Below, one piece after another: positions 43,316-54,541 of a stretch of DNA of 64,000 bases. Numbering within the stretch: position 1 is the first letter of the stretch; the number at the start of each line of letters is the position of its first letter. The notes under the pieces were generated by a model that saw only the letters and a program-made list of their open reading frames with translations, ran no database searches and had not been told where the DNA came from. A program made the translations under genes and the position numbers. Source of the stretch: Bidens hawaiensis (taxonomy: Eukaryota; Streptophyta; Magnoliopsida; Asterales; Asteraceae); contig JAIQDT010000295.1 of assembly GCA_021521415.1 (NCBI GenBank), positions 1,550,001 through 1,614,000 of the forward strand, written 5' to 3'.

Positions 43316-45710
43316 TGTCACACCCCGACCAAAGGCGGAGGAACATGCCGGGGTGTAACGATTGCTCATAAGCGCACGACACTATTTAAAGCGACAATAT
43401 TTAACAAACTCATTTCATTTCACAACATCGAAAATGTCACATAACCAAATATTCATAAGTCAAATACGACAAAATATAACAAAATATAGCAAATCCAATA
43501 TTGTTCATTTTTTTGCTAATATCCAAACGGTATTTGTGACGTTTCCTTCACCGAACTCCATAATCAACCTATATGCAAACCTGTAACATTTCATAAAATA
43601 AAGTTTGTCAACACAAATGTTGGTGAGAAATTCATAAGTTTGAACAATATGTATATAGTAAGAAACACCACAATCTTGTATACAAAACCACAAATAAATA
43701 ACAATAATTTGGATAATATGAGGTCGCTAATAAGAATACATTAGCGGCACCGTCTATAAGAGAATACCAAATAGATTCGGATTTTATGAAGTCGTTAATA
43801 AGAATACATTAACGGCACCGTGCTATAAGAGAATACCAGATAGCTCACGGATTTATGAATCAACCTTCCAAAAGCGGTAAACGCATAAGCATATAATCAT
43901 GTAAGCATAGAACACCAAATCGAGCATTTATTTAAGTAAAGTATACAATAAAGTTTGTGGTTTAAGACTCAAGTATAAAGCATTTGATTTGAATAAGTAT
44001 GAAATGTCACCCAAAACAAAAGATAGAAACGGGGTATGAAGTTACTCACGTTCAAGTAATAAACTTGAAAGTTTGATTATTTGGAGATTTTCCGGAACGA
44101 CGAGTTAACGTATGAAGCCTAAAATAAAAGAAGTCTTGGATTTAGAAAGGTTGCCTTGGAGATCTTTAAATAAAATAATTGTTGGAAAAAGTAAACAATT
44201 TAAAGTTCGAGGTTTAAAATGTAACTATTTAAGAATTTATAATAATAACCCTTTAAAAATGTGAGTTTGCTCAAAACCGGGTTAAAGTATCTAACCTTAA
44301 TATTTAGTTAACCAATGTTAAGTAATAAGGTGGAAAAAATGCTAATATGCAAGTTCCATTGGGACAAAGATACTAAAACGGGTTTTTAACGAGTATTCGG
44401 GTTGTCGGTTCGGGTCTTGACGAATGGTCAAACCCAAAGTCAACTTTCCAAAATATTATTTATTATGAGATAACTCATTAAAACATGAAAACACTTAACC
44501 AAGTATGTGGATCTATTGTTTTAGAACTAACAACGTACGTTAAGCGAGTGTTCGGTTTTGTCGGTCCAACTATGTTATGAGACCAAGTTGGATCCAACAT
44601 TTCCGAGTACTTAAGAAAATGATTAAAATCAGTTTGTAATCTATTTTTAAAGAAATATACAAGTCTTGATAGCTAAAAACACACTTGTTTGTCTTAAGCG
44701 AGTAAAAATCGAATCGGTTCGGTTTTCATCTCACAAGAAGTTCATAGATGGATTCCACATACCTATATATCATATATCTTGTATAATAATGTACAAATGA
44801 AAATATTTAAGTTCTACAACTACCAAGTCAACAACAAGTCTTTTTAATATAAGTTCGGTTTGGTTCGGTTTCCATCTCACAAAAAGTTCATAGATGGTCT
44901 CCACATACCCAAGACATGTAAATGTGACTAACAAACTAAAATGAGCAGAAGTTAGGTATAAATAATATGAATAAATAAGTTATGTGTGTGTATATATATA
45001 TCAAGAACTGGAAGTCCTCCATGAAGCCTTGCCTTATGACGTTCGAAACTTAACCAACCGAAGTCGGTGAAGTAATTAACAAAGTTAACAAGGGGTGTGC
45101 ATTATATATATGTTGTACCACCATATTCAAGAGTTAGTAATGTTAGATGAACAAGTTAGAATTAAAGATAAAACTCAGTTTGACTTTTAGAAGTCAAACC
45201 TTCAAGAACACAATGAAAATAACCTTAAGATCTTTGAATTTGAGAGAGAAATTTGGAGTTGTAGCAGAGATTAATGGATGGAAAGGGTGGTGTATATATA
45301 GGGTAAGTTGATATGGTAAAGCATAAAGGGTCTTGCATTAAAATGGGGTGTTTTGGTCACATGTTTACATAAAAAGAAGCCAAAAACGTGCAGCTGTGCA
45401 GGTGTGCCTTCGCGCTACGTGACCGGATAGGGTGTCCCCCGTCGCGGGGCGCGACAGGGTATATTTCATGATTTTCCAACTTTTCAAAAATTGCAGTTTT
45501 GGCCCCCGAAGTTCGTTTTAAGTGATTTTTTAAGCGTTTTAAAGACCGAATTGAATGTTTTCAAGACCCAGCAAGTGTAGAAAAATATTGTAACATAAAA
45601 TCCATCATTTTTATTATATCAAAGGTTTCGGTTTACAAAACGGGTCGGTTTACATCAATAAAGTTTACAAAACAAATACGAATCGAGACCCGAAATTGAC
45701 GAATGTCACA
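43316..45710 (-). repeat. Solo LTR, gypsy type, reverse orientation (2395 bp)
   Basis: TGTCACACCCCG at 43316 and GAATGTCACA at 45710 are the inverted TG...CA ends. GTTGT is duplicated on both sides (43311-43315 and 45711-45715). No internal retroviral sequence is present, so recombination between LTRs has removed the rest. Read on the minus strand a TATATATA box (about 45289-45300) lies some 410 bases in, after a GC-rich GTCGCGGGG-type block. It separates the 5' end of the Ulp1-like gene from its promoter side. Confidence 0.88.
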
Positions 45711-45874
45711 GTTGTGCTTGTGCTTCACAGTAGAAACGAATCGTCAATGGTTTTAAGGAATATTGACTTACGAGGTTGAATTTTGGGAAGTAGATGAGTT
45801 AGTGGGTAGTGGTGACGGTTTTAATTATTTGACCCTTTTAAAAGAAGGCGCTTGCTTTTAAATTTTAATCGTAC

Positions 45875-45879
<5 letters not shown>

Positions 45880-45907
<28 letters not shown>
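45880..45907. repeat. (TA)n microsatellite
   Basis: About thirteen TA units, followed by a short AT tail. A second TA run is at 46060-46078, and a combined (CA)n(TA)n run is at 46550-46580. Confidence 0.9.
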
Positions 45908-45912
<5 letters not shown>

Positions 45913-46235
45913 GTGGGTGGTGGTGGGTTCAGGTGGTCATGATGGTGGTGGACGGTGGCGGAGGTATGGTGGTTCGTGGTGGTGGGTGATGGTGGTGGCG
46001 GAGGTCGGTGGTTGTGGTGGTGGGTAGTGGGTGGTGGTGGGTGGGCATAATATATGTATACATATATATATATAATATTAGTGGGTGGTGGTGGTGGTGG
46101 GTAGTGGGTGGTAGTGGCGGAGGTCGATGGTGGTGGTGGTGGTGGTGGGTGGTTGTGGTGTGTGGTTAGTGGTTGGTGCTGGAGGTCGTTGTGGCGAATG
46201 TGGGCGGTGGATGGTGGCATTAGGTGGTGTGTAGT
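45908..46235. repeat. GGT-rich cryptic minisatellite
   Basis: GTGGGTGGTGGTGG-type units repeat with variations (GGCGGAGGTCGGTGG) over more than 300 bases. The opposite strand gives Pro/His-rich frames that are artefacts of the repeat. Confidence 0.85.
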
Positions 46236-47105
46236 ATGATTGCGTATATGTAATCCATGAGACGATGACGGTGCTATCCCGTATGATGACCATGATGATT
46301 GGCCCAATTATGACGACGATGATGCTAATATAATGATACCCACATGAATTCATGGATATAACAACCTGGGTTGGTGGTGGTTATCATAATGATGCTGCTA
46401 ACCAATATGGTACGGTTTGCATACGCCTACCCATACGATGGCGAGTGTAGCTCGTACGATTCGCATGATGTCTATGATGATGATCACACATATATATGAT
46501 GATGATCAATTATATGTACCTATATGACAATACGCCACACAGACGCATACACACACACACACACATATATATATATATGTTGATGATGATGGTGACACCG
46601 ATGTTTAATGACATGTAACCCGTATGATCGATGACGATCATGATAACGTATACGATGGTCATACTGATGGTAGCCTGTACGACTGATGATTTCGTTTGAT
46701 GACGACAACAATTCATAAGATGGTGCCGACGGTGATCGCTAATATTGGGTGTTTTGTTTACGATAACCCATACGATGCTGACTACATCCCGTACATGGCA
46801 ATAGGTTGATGATGATGCTGTTGACGATGATGATGACACTGATAACGAGATATATGTTACCCGTAAGATCAACTCCGACTACGATAGCCTATACAATGAC
46901 CAAGTTGATTACCCGCAAGTCTGATGATGATGTCGTTTCATGGTGACGGTTATCGATGATTATGATGATGATAACCACTATAATACATGATACTGATGAT
47001 AACTTTATGAAATTGATCATCATCATAACACATATGGTGATGATGATAACCTAGAAGACGATAATGATAAAAAATTACATACTTATTCATTATGATAATG
47101 ATAAC
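46236..47105. repeat. GATGATG/CGTATGATG low-complexity region
   Basis: For about 870 bases the sequence is built of ATGATGATG, CCGTACGAT, CCCATACGATG and GATAACG words in irregular order. It shows no domain in any frame. It may be an old expanded (GAT)n array mixed with a TACGATG satellite-like unit. Confidence 0.6.
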
Positions 47106-47577
47106 ACTAGAATGTTATGAGCTTCTCTATTACGAAGTCGTAAATCTTATCCAAAAAATCTTACTAATGGTTCAATAATGGACAAAATTTTAATTTATTT
47201 AAAAAATACGATTTATTAAACAAACTCAACTTTTAACGAAATTTATACTGGAATTTTAGTAAAAAAAACTAAAAGTAAGACTATGTATTCATACTATTTT
47301 TTTAAAAAGTTAAATATAATAAGTTATAAAACAAAAACAAAAATATATATATATATCATAGTCGAACTTTTTTCAACATATAATTAAATGTGTAGAATAA
47401 AATAAAAAAATAAAATAAAAATTCAAACCAATCTCAATGATAAAACCCCTTTACTTCCAAAACCCTAAATCTACTTTTAACTTCGCTTTAATGTAAGAAT
47501 ATTTGTAATTCGTATTTAATGTAATTCGTAGACATCGCTTATCCTGGTAAGAACATACAAACTCGTCTGACATAAAA
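47106..47577. other. AT-rich presumed promoter region of the B3 gene
   Basis: The sequence is AT-rich with an A-run, a (TA) run near 47346 and TAAATGTAGAAT before the first coding exon. It contains no separate gene. Confidence 0.4.
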
Positions 47578-48998
47578 ATGCCACGTCTCAATAATGGAGT
47601 TAAGTTCCTGGTAAACATCGACAACGATTCCATGAGTAGGATGGTATGTTAATGTTATCTGGTTAATTTTTTTTTATGAAACATTTTACAGTTTTGCAAC
47701 ATATACATTCTAAGATTATTTTTTGTGTTACTTATAGCTCATTCCTAAAGTTGTTCAACCAATGTTTGATGACATGAAATCGAATACCGGCTGTTGTTTG
47801 ATTTATGATCAAAGTGGTAGAACGTTTTCTGTAGTTATAATCAAAGTACTTGATAACTTTTATTTTGGTACCGGTTGGACTGAATTAATTAGAGAATGTC
47901 GTACAGAAGCTGGAACATATGTTGTTTTTGAGCTTAAGTCAACATCTATGTTGAATATGTTTACTTTCGAAAGAAACGTAAATGATCAATCCGGTACTAC
48001 GATATGTATTCCAGTCAGAAATCGACACGTCCATTACTTGGTAAGTTTTAATTTATGTTTTTAATGATTGTTTCCAAATTCAAATGTCTTTTAATTAACT
48101 TGTTTAACAGGATTTCCCTGAGTGGTACGTGATTCAAGAATTTGGTGAAAGTTACATGAACGGAATGGGTTGTAGGCTTTTCGAGCTTATTGCTCCAGAT
48201 AGATTTATGTTTAAAGTTTCATGTCTTTGGGATGGAATGGGTTGTAGGCTAGAGGATGGTTGTATTGAGGTTTTTAAACCAACCAACTTGAAAGGTGGTT
48301 CGTTTGTTGTGTTTGAAATCATATCAGATATTACATTTCATATTAATATCTTTCATGAAGATGGCATAGAATTTATGCATCCTGATCCAAATCAGCTGTT
48401 TCTCAACTATTAATTAAGCAATTGTAACATCCCGTTTTCTAGTTTCGGTTAATAAATGAAAGTACGAGTTATTATGAGTCGGGCTAGTGTTGGGTTAAAT
48501 GGATACGGGTTATGGACTTGGGTTATGAAAGAACGAGGAGAAGACCATGGGCTTAAGCCCATGATCCATAATTATATAAGACATAATTACCCATTTAATT
48601 TCATTTCACACACATTCCATACACCTCCCAAAACACAAACTTAGCTCTCTCTCTCATATTGCACTCTCTCTCTCTCTAGTCGAAATCACCAAGGAAAACC
48701 GATCCCGATCCAAGGTAATGATAGTATGATGTTGTTTGAGCTTTAACCCGTTAGACATGGTCACGAAATGACGAGCCGACACCTTTCAACCGTTTAAGTG
48801 AAGAGATCCGGGTGGAATCGGGTATAAACCGAGCCTAAGATGAGCTTAGGGATCGCCCTAGCTTAGATCTGGATCGAACGGGGCAAAAAACGGTGAAAAA
48901 CGAGTTAAATCTGGATCGTTTTCCCGGCGGCGGCGCCGGAAAAGTTTATACGAGGTTAAGGATGTCAGAGAATCATCTGACATTCTCTGACCTGACCC

Positions 48999-49272
48999 TA
49001 ATTCGTTAACGGGAAGTTTACGAATTAGAGGTAATTCGTTAGCGGGGAAGTTAATGAATTAGAAGCAATTCGTCAAGCGATTCGTTAAGGATAAGAGGAC
49101 GGACTAGCTGTGATCATTCGTTAAAGGAGATAACGAATTGGAAGGTCCTATTCGTTACATGGACTGATTCGTTACATGAACTGATTCGTTTAATAAACAG
49201 TTCGTTAAAGGGTTCAATTCGTTATAAGAACCAGTTCGCTAAGATAAGCCAGTTCGTTAAGTACCAAGTAAC
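48999..49272 (+). repeat. TTCGTTAA tandem block in the solo LTR
   Basis: Variants of AATTCGTTAACGG and CAGTTCGTTAAG repeat here. The related LTR at 60820 has a different array (AACTTCGCCTAAGG) at the corresponding place, before AATGGAAAATGTG. Confidence 0.75.
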
Positions 49273-49966
49273 GAATTAAAAGTGTGACAAAATGACAGAA
49301 TGGTCGCTGGATTTAGAAAAATAATGATTTAATTACAAATAAACCCTTGAACGTTTAAGTTAGCAAATTAATTAATGATTCAAAATTTTAATGGAAAATG
49401 TGTTAAGACAGCTCGAACCCAGCCAGGGGCTCTGCCCCTTAGACCCTGCAGCCAGGGGCGCTGCCCCCGGACCCCGTTTCGTTGAGGGTAACTAGACTAG
49501 AAACGCGATATGAGTTGTGATAGTTAATTGATACGTGTAATTGTTATACAGTTAGTCAAGCACAGCTAAGGAATGGAATAACAATTAACGGTGAACGTAA
49601 TCGAGTTCAGGTGAGTTTCTAGCTCCACTTCCTTGTTATGTTTTCGGGGCTGTGTGCATACTCGATGTGATAGTTAATACACTTACCTTAAGTGGTAAGT
49701 GTATGCTTAGTATGATGTATGAATGATGATTGCTTGACGGTGCGTGAACGATCTTCAGATATTGCATGTACCATCAGGTGGTAGTTAAAGTTATGACTGA
49801 TATATATGATGTATGAATGATGTATGTATGAATATATATGATGTATGAATGAATAAGTACGAAGTAAGTATGATATGTTGATGGTACGTGAACGCGCTTC
49901 GGAGATTGCACGTATTGTCAAGGAAAATATGTAAAAGACAGGTATGTTATAGTAGCATGAATTAAA

Positions 49967-50160
49967 GGGGACCAGACCCCAATAATATCTGTGAGGATGG
50001 GGACCAGACCCTAATAATATATGTGAGGATAGGGACCAGACCCTAATAATATCGAGGATAAGGACCAGACCCTATTAATATCTGTGATGGTAGGGACCAG
50101 ACCCTAATAATATCTGTGATGTTGGGACCAGGCCCTTATAATATATGTGATGTTATAGGG
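49967..50160 (+). repeat. GACCAGACCCTAATAATAT tandem block in the solo LTR
   Basis: Five to six units of about 34 bases (GGGACCAGACCCTAATAAT plus TCTGTGAGGAT) repeat. The homologous place in the other solo LTR has GGTACCGAGCCCTAATAAT units. Confidence 0.85.
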
Positions 50161-51013
50161 CGGAAGGCTATTTAAATAGTATGGATAGTTATGTATGTAA
50201 AGCAATGTATGAATAACGTACACACCTTCGGGCTTGTGTGCAAGTATGAGAACAGATTGTATGTTGTATGATTAACTAGAACTCACTCAGCGTAGCTGAC
50301 TTTTAGTATGCACGCAGGTGAGTAGAACGAGGAAGATCGCTTGAGGGGAGGCACATGGCCTGGACTTGAAGAAGCTGGCATCTCAAGAAAATGTTATGTT
50401 ATTTTAAAGACAATGTTTTATGTTAAATGATTTGGAATGCTCGTTAAGACAAGAAATATGGTTATGTAATGAAATGGTCATGAATGTTTTTAATATTCCG
50501 CGAATTTTTTTATTAACTCTGATATTATGAACTGTGTTTATGAGTAAATCCAAAGTCCAAATGTGAGGCACCGGTAACGGGGCCTTACAACAATCAAGGT
50601 AGTTCCTTCCAAAACCCAATTCATCTTGATGAGCAAAATGATGACTCTAAAATCGTCTTCCACATGAACGTCACCAAGAAATTGGTAAATTGAATTTTTA
50701 AATTTCTTTTTTATTACAAGTATATTCGTTTAAATTTTAACTTTATAATATATTTGAAATTTGCTTATCACAACGTCTTCCGGGTCACATTGCTACCAAG
50801 ATTGATGCCTATGATGGAATGCTAATCACTTTGGTTAATCCCGAAAGTCGTAAAAAAATGAAACTTCAGGGTGAAGTGTCGGAACTGAAATTCAGATATT
50901 CTTTACCAAAATAAAAAAATTTCAAGGAGGAAAATGAATTACAGATTGGTGATAAGTGCAGATTTAAATATGACTTCAATGAAGGTATTTTGTTAGTTTC
51001 AAAAGTTGATTAG

Positions 51014-51874
51014 TGATTTGGTGATGTGTTTGGTGATTTTTGGAACATTTGTGATTTGGTCACTTTGGGAAATATTTGTATGGTTGTATTGATACACTTT
51101 TTAGTTTATTGTGTTGAATGTTGATTGGTTAGTGTTTAAATGCTTTACTTTTATAGTTTCTTGTAACATCTATTTTGTTATTCACTCTTATTTTGTTTTA
51201 TGGGATGTATTGTAATGGTGCATTTTGTATGGAAAATTTTAATGAATGGTAATTATCGAGTATCTTAAAATAAATCGTAAAAACAAAAAAACACTTTGTT
51301 AAAAACGCTTGTGATACGCTTATTAAATCGTAAACAACACTTGGTTAAATCTAAAAATAAAACAAACAACACTTTGTTAAAAAACACTATTACGCTTGTA
51401 ACATGCTAATCTACATAAACATATATAAATATCCTAATACGCTAGTAACACGCTTATCCCCTTTAATTTAAATTAAAAACTATGCCCATAATCTATTGGT
51501 TCTTAATCTATTGTTAAAAACGCTTGTGATACGCTTATGAAAATATGCTATATATTTGTTCAAACGAGTCTATTACGCTTGTAACACACTAATGTACAAA
51601 AACATATATAAATATCCTAATACGCTAGTAACACACTTATCTCCTTTAATTTATATTAAAAACCATCTTCTATCAAAGTGCCTATTTTCAGCCACAGGTT
51701 CTCTGCCAATAATATATTGGTTCTTAATTAAAAGGGAGGCAAAACTCAAAAAGCTCCAAAATTTTGGCTCCAAATATTCAAAAACTCCAAATTACATTTA
51801 ACACTCCAAATATTAAAAAACTTTTCCACTCCACAAATTAATCAGACGACACAATCGAAGAAGAACAATCAAAG
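51014..51874 (+). promoter_or_regulatory. Upstream region of the DUF8039-like gene with two ACGCTT modules
   Basis: Two direct copies (about 51295-51475 and 51513-51665) of a module containing CGCTTGTGATACGCTTAT, CTATTACGCTTGTAACA and AATACGCTAGTAACAC lie 200-600 bases upstream of the ATG at 51875. An inverted copy lies at 37361-37560, upstream of the GRF gene. The remainder, before 51260, is 3' sequence of the B3 gene. Confidence 0.5.
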
Positions 51875-52961
51875 ATGAATCTTATAGATGAAATAATTGA
51901 ACAAGAACATGTATACTCCGATGAGGAAGCCAACGACGACGACGACGCTCAATCAGACGACGCTCAACAAGAACATGTGAAACACAGAAGCCGTAAAAGA
52001 AAAGTTGATGTATCTACGGATGAAGCTTCCCCACCTGCTGTAATAAAGGTATGTACTGCGCGAAACATTGTTAATTTCCCACCAACATGGCATATCCATG
52101 GGTATGTACTTATATATTGACTTCACCTAAGCCATCTTAATTACACATGCTTGTTTATAGCTGTATGAGAGTCGTTTGTGTGTGCATGACAAGCGTAACA
52201 AGGTGGCACGTGGTACAGTTCATTGGTCACCGGTTCCACAACAGTTGCATGGAAAAGCAATCCTGGAGGGTTGCCATAAAGTTAGTATTGATGAAGCTAT
52301 AAAGGAAGAAGCAATTATTCCTTGTGAGGCAGGTGAAATTATGACTGTTGGTAACGCAACTGGTACTTTTGTTGCTTGGCCAAAACACCTGATCTTATGT
52401 GACCAGGAGGTTTTTTCCCTTTAACTTTAAACCTATACGAAAACTTAACCGAACAAATATCTATGTTCAGTTTCATTTATTTTACAAAATGAACATTTGT
52501 GTTCGTTTATGTTCGTTTGTTTATAATCTAAACTAACATAATTGAACAAGGATAAACGAACATAAACGAACGTACGCTCATGAACATAAATGAACGAACG
52601 GAACATGTGTTCATGTTCGTTCGTTTAATTAAACGAACACAAATTTTGCGTTCGTGTTCGTTCGTTTTTATTAAATAAACAAACATAAATGAACTTCCCG
52701 CCGAACGGTTCACGAACAGTTCAACGAATGTTCGGTTCGTTTGCAGGCCTACTATTTTGTTCTATTCAAATACAAAATATGACATTAATTATACATATTT
52801 TTTTTCATATTATGTTGTTCCAGCTACCACCACTCCTATCCTCAAAAGAACCAGACAGAGCTGGCAAGAAGGCAAAGGCAAAGTACACAACGATAGACAG
52901 GGTGACCAAACAGAAGACAAGGAGCAGTGCCAAGAACACCGACGCCTTAGCTAGTATATAG
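51875..52961 (+). CDS. Intact three-exon DUF8039-like CACTA accessory protein (186 aa)
   Basis: Exons 51875-52048, 52161-52409 and 52824-52961 total 561 nt, exactly 187 codons with the stop. All junctions are GT-AG and in phase, with no internal stop. The first exon is acidic (SDEEANDDDDAQSDDAQ) and ends with a basic RSRKRK. The second holds the domain seen at the C-terminus of many plant CACTA-associated proteins, here RGTVHWSPVPQQLHGKAILE, CHKVSIDEAI and VGNATGTFVAWPKHLI, resembling DUF8039. The third is Lys/Arg-rich. It is the last gene before the right subterminal array. It could be a nuclear DNA-binding or regulatory protein, but that is inference. Intron 2 contains a later repeat insertion. 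Confidence 0.65.
52440..52747. mobile_element. AACGAACA-repeat MITE-like insertion in intron 2
   Basis: GTTCGTTT and AAACGAAC motifs alternate in both orientations across 300 bases, ending in TTCGTTTGCAGGCCTA. It resembles known GTTCGTTTA-type plant MITEs. No clear duplication was found. Confidence 0.45.
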
Positions 52962-53130
52962 GTAGTCGTTATTTTTGTATTTTGTAAGATATTTTGCATA
53001 TACATATTTGCTTGCGTGAATATTATTGGTAATATAATTTGTTTCTAATTTTGTTTAGTCATGCTTGCTTATAGCTGTTTTATATTACTACACAAAAAAT
53101 AATAATTATTATATATTGCCTAATTATTAC

Positions 53131-54255
53131 AAAAGCATTATGTGTGACAAACGGTAAGACAATGGCCACACCACAAACTACAAAAGAGTGTTTGAGTGGC
53201 AACTTCACAATTTTAGCCACATTGACAATAACCTCCGGTGCCTATATGATATGTTTGGCCACATAATACATCACTATGTGTTACGAAAAGTTTGACACTA
53301 TCCACACTTTAAATTAGGAAAAGCATTATGTGTGACAAACGGTAAGACAATGGCCACACCACAAACTACAAAAGAGTTTTTGACTAGCAAGTTCACAATC
53401 TTAGCCACATTGACAATAACCTCCAGTGTCTATAAGATATGATTTGCCACACAGTACTTCACTATGTGTGATGAAAAGTTTGACAATAGCCACACTTTAC
53501 GAATAGCATTATGTGTGACAAACGGTAAGACAATGGCCACACCACAAACTACAAAAGAGGATTTTGACTAGCAAGTTCACATTTTTAGCCACATTGACAA
53601 TAACCTCCAGTGTCTATATGATATGATTAGCCACGCAGTACCTCACTATGTGTGACGAAAAGTTTGACAATAGCCACACTATAAATTACGATAAGCATTA
53701 TGTGTGACAAACGGTAAGACAATAGCCACACTATAATCTACAAAGGAGTGTTTGAGTGGCAAGTAAGCATATTTAGCCACTTTTAATGTAATATCTAGTG
53801 TCTATATCATATAATTAGCCACTCTATTATTAAATTTAAGTGGCCGTTTCTTTGCTATATCCACACGGTATAGGTCACAATGCAAGCTTAACACAACCCT
53901 ATTGGCCACATTATTATAAAATTCATGTGGCTGAAACATTAATTCATAACCATATTGGCCACGTTATTATAAAATTTATGTAGCTGAAACATTAAATCAT
54001 GTGGCTCTATACGTGCAATGGTCACTCATAGTATATAGTCAAGTGGCCATTTTCTACCGTTTAGCCACACTTATTGGAGAGGCTTCTTGATGGCCAGCAA
54101 CTAATGCATGTACCCCTTAGCCACACTTATTACCACATAAGGCCACTAAAAACTGTGTGTGGCCATATCATCCCACGGTGTCGTGACCTTGGCTACATAT
54201 GACCTAAACCAAATGTGTGTGGCTAAAGGCCTACGGCCACACTTATTTCGCGTGA
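53131..54255. repeat. Right subterminal array of the large CACTA
   Basis: Four tandem copies of a unit of about 183-190 bp start at 53131, 53319, 53502 and 53690. Each begins AGCATTATGTGTGACAAACGG and contains several GCCACA motifs. From about 53880 to 54255 follow irregular TTGGCCACA/TGTGGC motifs. This mirrors the left array. Confidence 0.85.
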
Positions 54256-54409
54256 CCAATGGTCAATTTTCATGTAGTGTTTTGTTGCGATATTACAGTT
54301 TTGGTATCATAGATAATTGATTGTCGGTATCGTAACCTTACAGATACCTATTTTAGTGGAGATTTAAAAAAAAAGATCAAAGAGGTACTAAAGCGGGTAT
54401 CGTACTTAA

Positions 54410-54525
54410 AGTACATGTACCCGTACCGGTACCGGTACCGTACCATATAATTCGGGTACGCCTATGGGTACCAAGATTTACTGATTTTAGGTACGGGTAC
54501 TTTCGGGTATAGGTACGTGTACGAC
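54410..54525. repeat. GGGTACGGGTAC repeat block, right half of hAT
   Basis: It holds CCGTACCGGTACCGGTACC and TTTAGGTACGGGTACTTTC, the direct-orientation counterpart of 31895-32055. Confidence 0.85.
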
Positions 54526-54541
54526 CCCAATCTCATCCCTA

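Larger units (their letters stand above)
48423..50589 (+). repeat. Solo LTR (2167 bp), same family as 60820-62850
   Basis: It runs from TGTAACATCCCG to GGGGCCTTACA. The flanking five bases are GCAAT and ACAAT, a duplication with one mismatch. A TATATAAG box is at about 48573. Long stretches match 61650-62840, such as AAAATGTGTTAAGACAGCTCG and CTCACTCAGCGTAGCTGA. No internal retroviral DNA remains. It sits in the B3 gene. Confidence 0.85.
47578..51013 (+). pseudogene. Multi-B3-domain (REM-like) gene in CACTA cargo, interrupted by a solo LTR
   Basis: Exons are 47578-47643, 47738-48040, 48111 onward and, after the LTR, to 50684, then 50774-51013. The first B3 domain reads LIPKVVQPMFDDM, VVIIKVLDNFYFGTGWTEL and AGTYVVFELKS, the DNA-binding B3 pattern (PF02362). 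The second spans WYVIQEFGESYMNG to GGSFVVFEIISD. The third starts RLPGHIATKIDAYDG and has MLITLVNPESRKKMKLQG and IGDKCRFKYDF. A TAA at 48411-48413, 12 bases before the LTR insertion, and another TAA near 50911 are in frame, and the last acceptor lacks AG. The frame otherwise carries across the LTR. It is a captured transcription-factor-like gene, now dead. Confidence 0.75.
32350..54279. mobile_element. Large CACTA element carrying captured genes
   Basis: The left end CACTACGTGAATATCG at 32350 pairs with the right end, which reads CACTACATGAAAATTG in reverse complement and closes at 54279. TTT flanks both sides (32347-32349 and 54280-54282). Arrays of TTAGCCACA/TGTGGCTA lie at 32360-33190 and 53131-54255, just inside the ends, as is typical for CACTA. 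Inside are a TNP2 fragment and at least six other coding units on both strands, plus three later LTR insertions. Without those LTR insertions the element would be about 15 kb. Confidence 0.88.
31869..54541. mobile_element. hAT-type element, itself interrupted by a 21.9-kb CACTA
   Basis: The ends are the inverted pair TAGGGATGAG (31869) and CTCATCCCTA (closing at 54541). The flanking 8 bases are identical, TATTATAG at 31861-31868 and 54542-54549, the duplication length of hAT transposition. Apart from the CACTA insertion it is only about 740 bp, non-coding, and dominated by GGGTACGGGTAC repeats on both sides. It is therefore non-autonomous. Confidence 0.9.

Noticed and set aside
45858..46353. 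Pro/His-rich minus-strand ORFs of 91-149 codons resembling a hydroxyproline-rich protein
   Set aside because: Direct product of the GGT-rich repeat and TA microsatellite; no signal peptide or stable frame.
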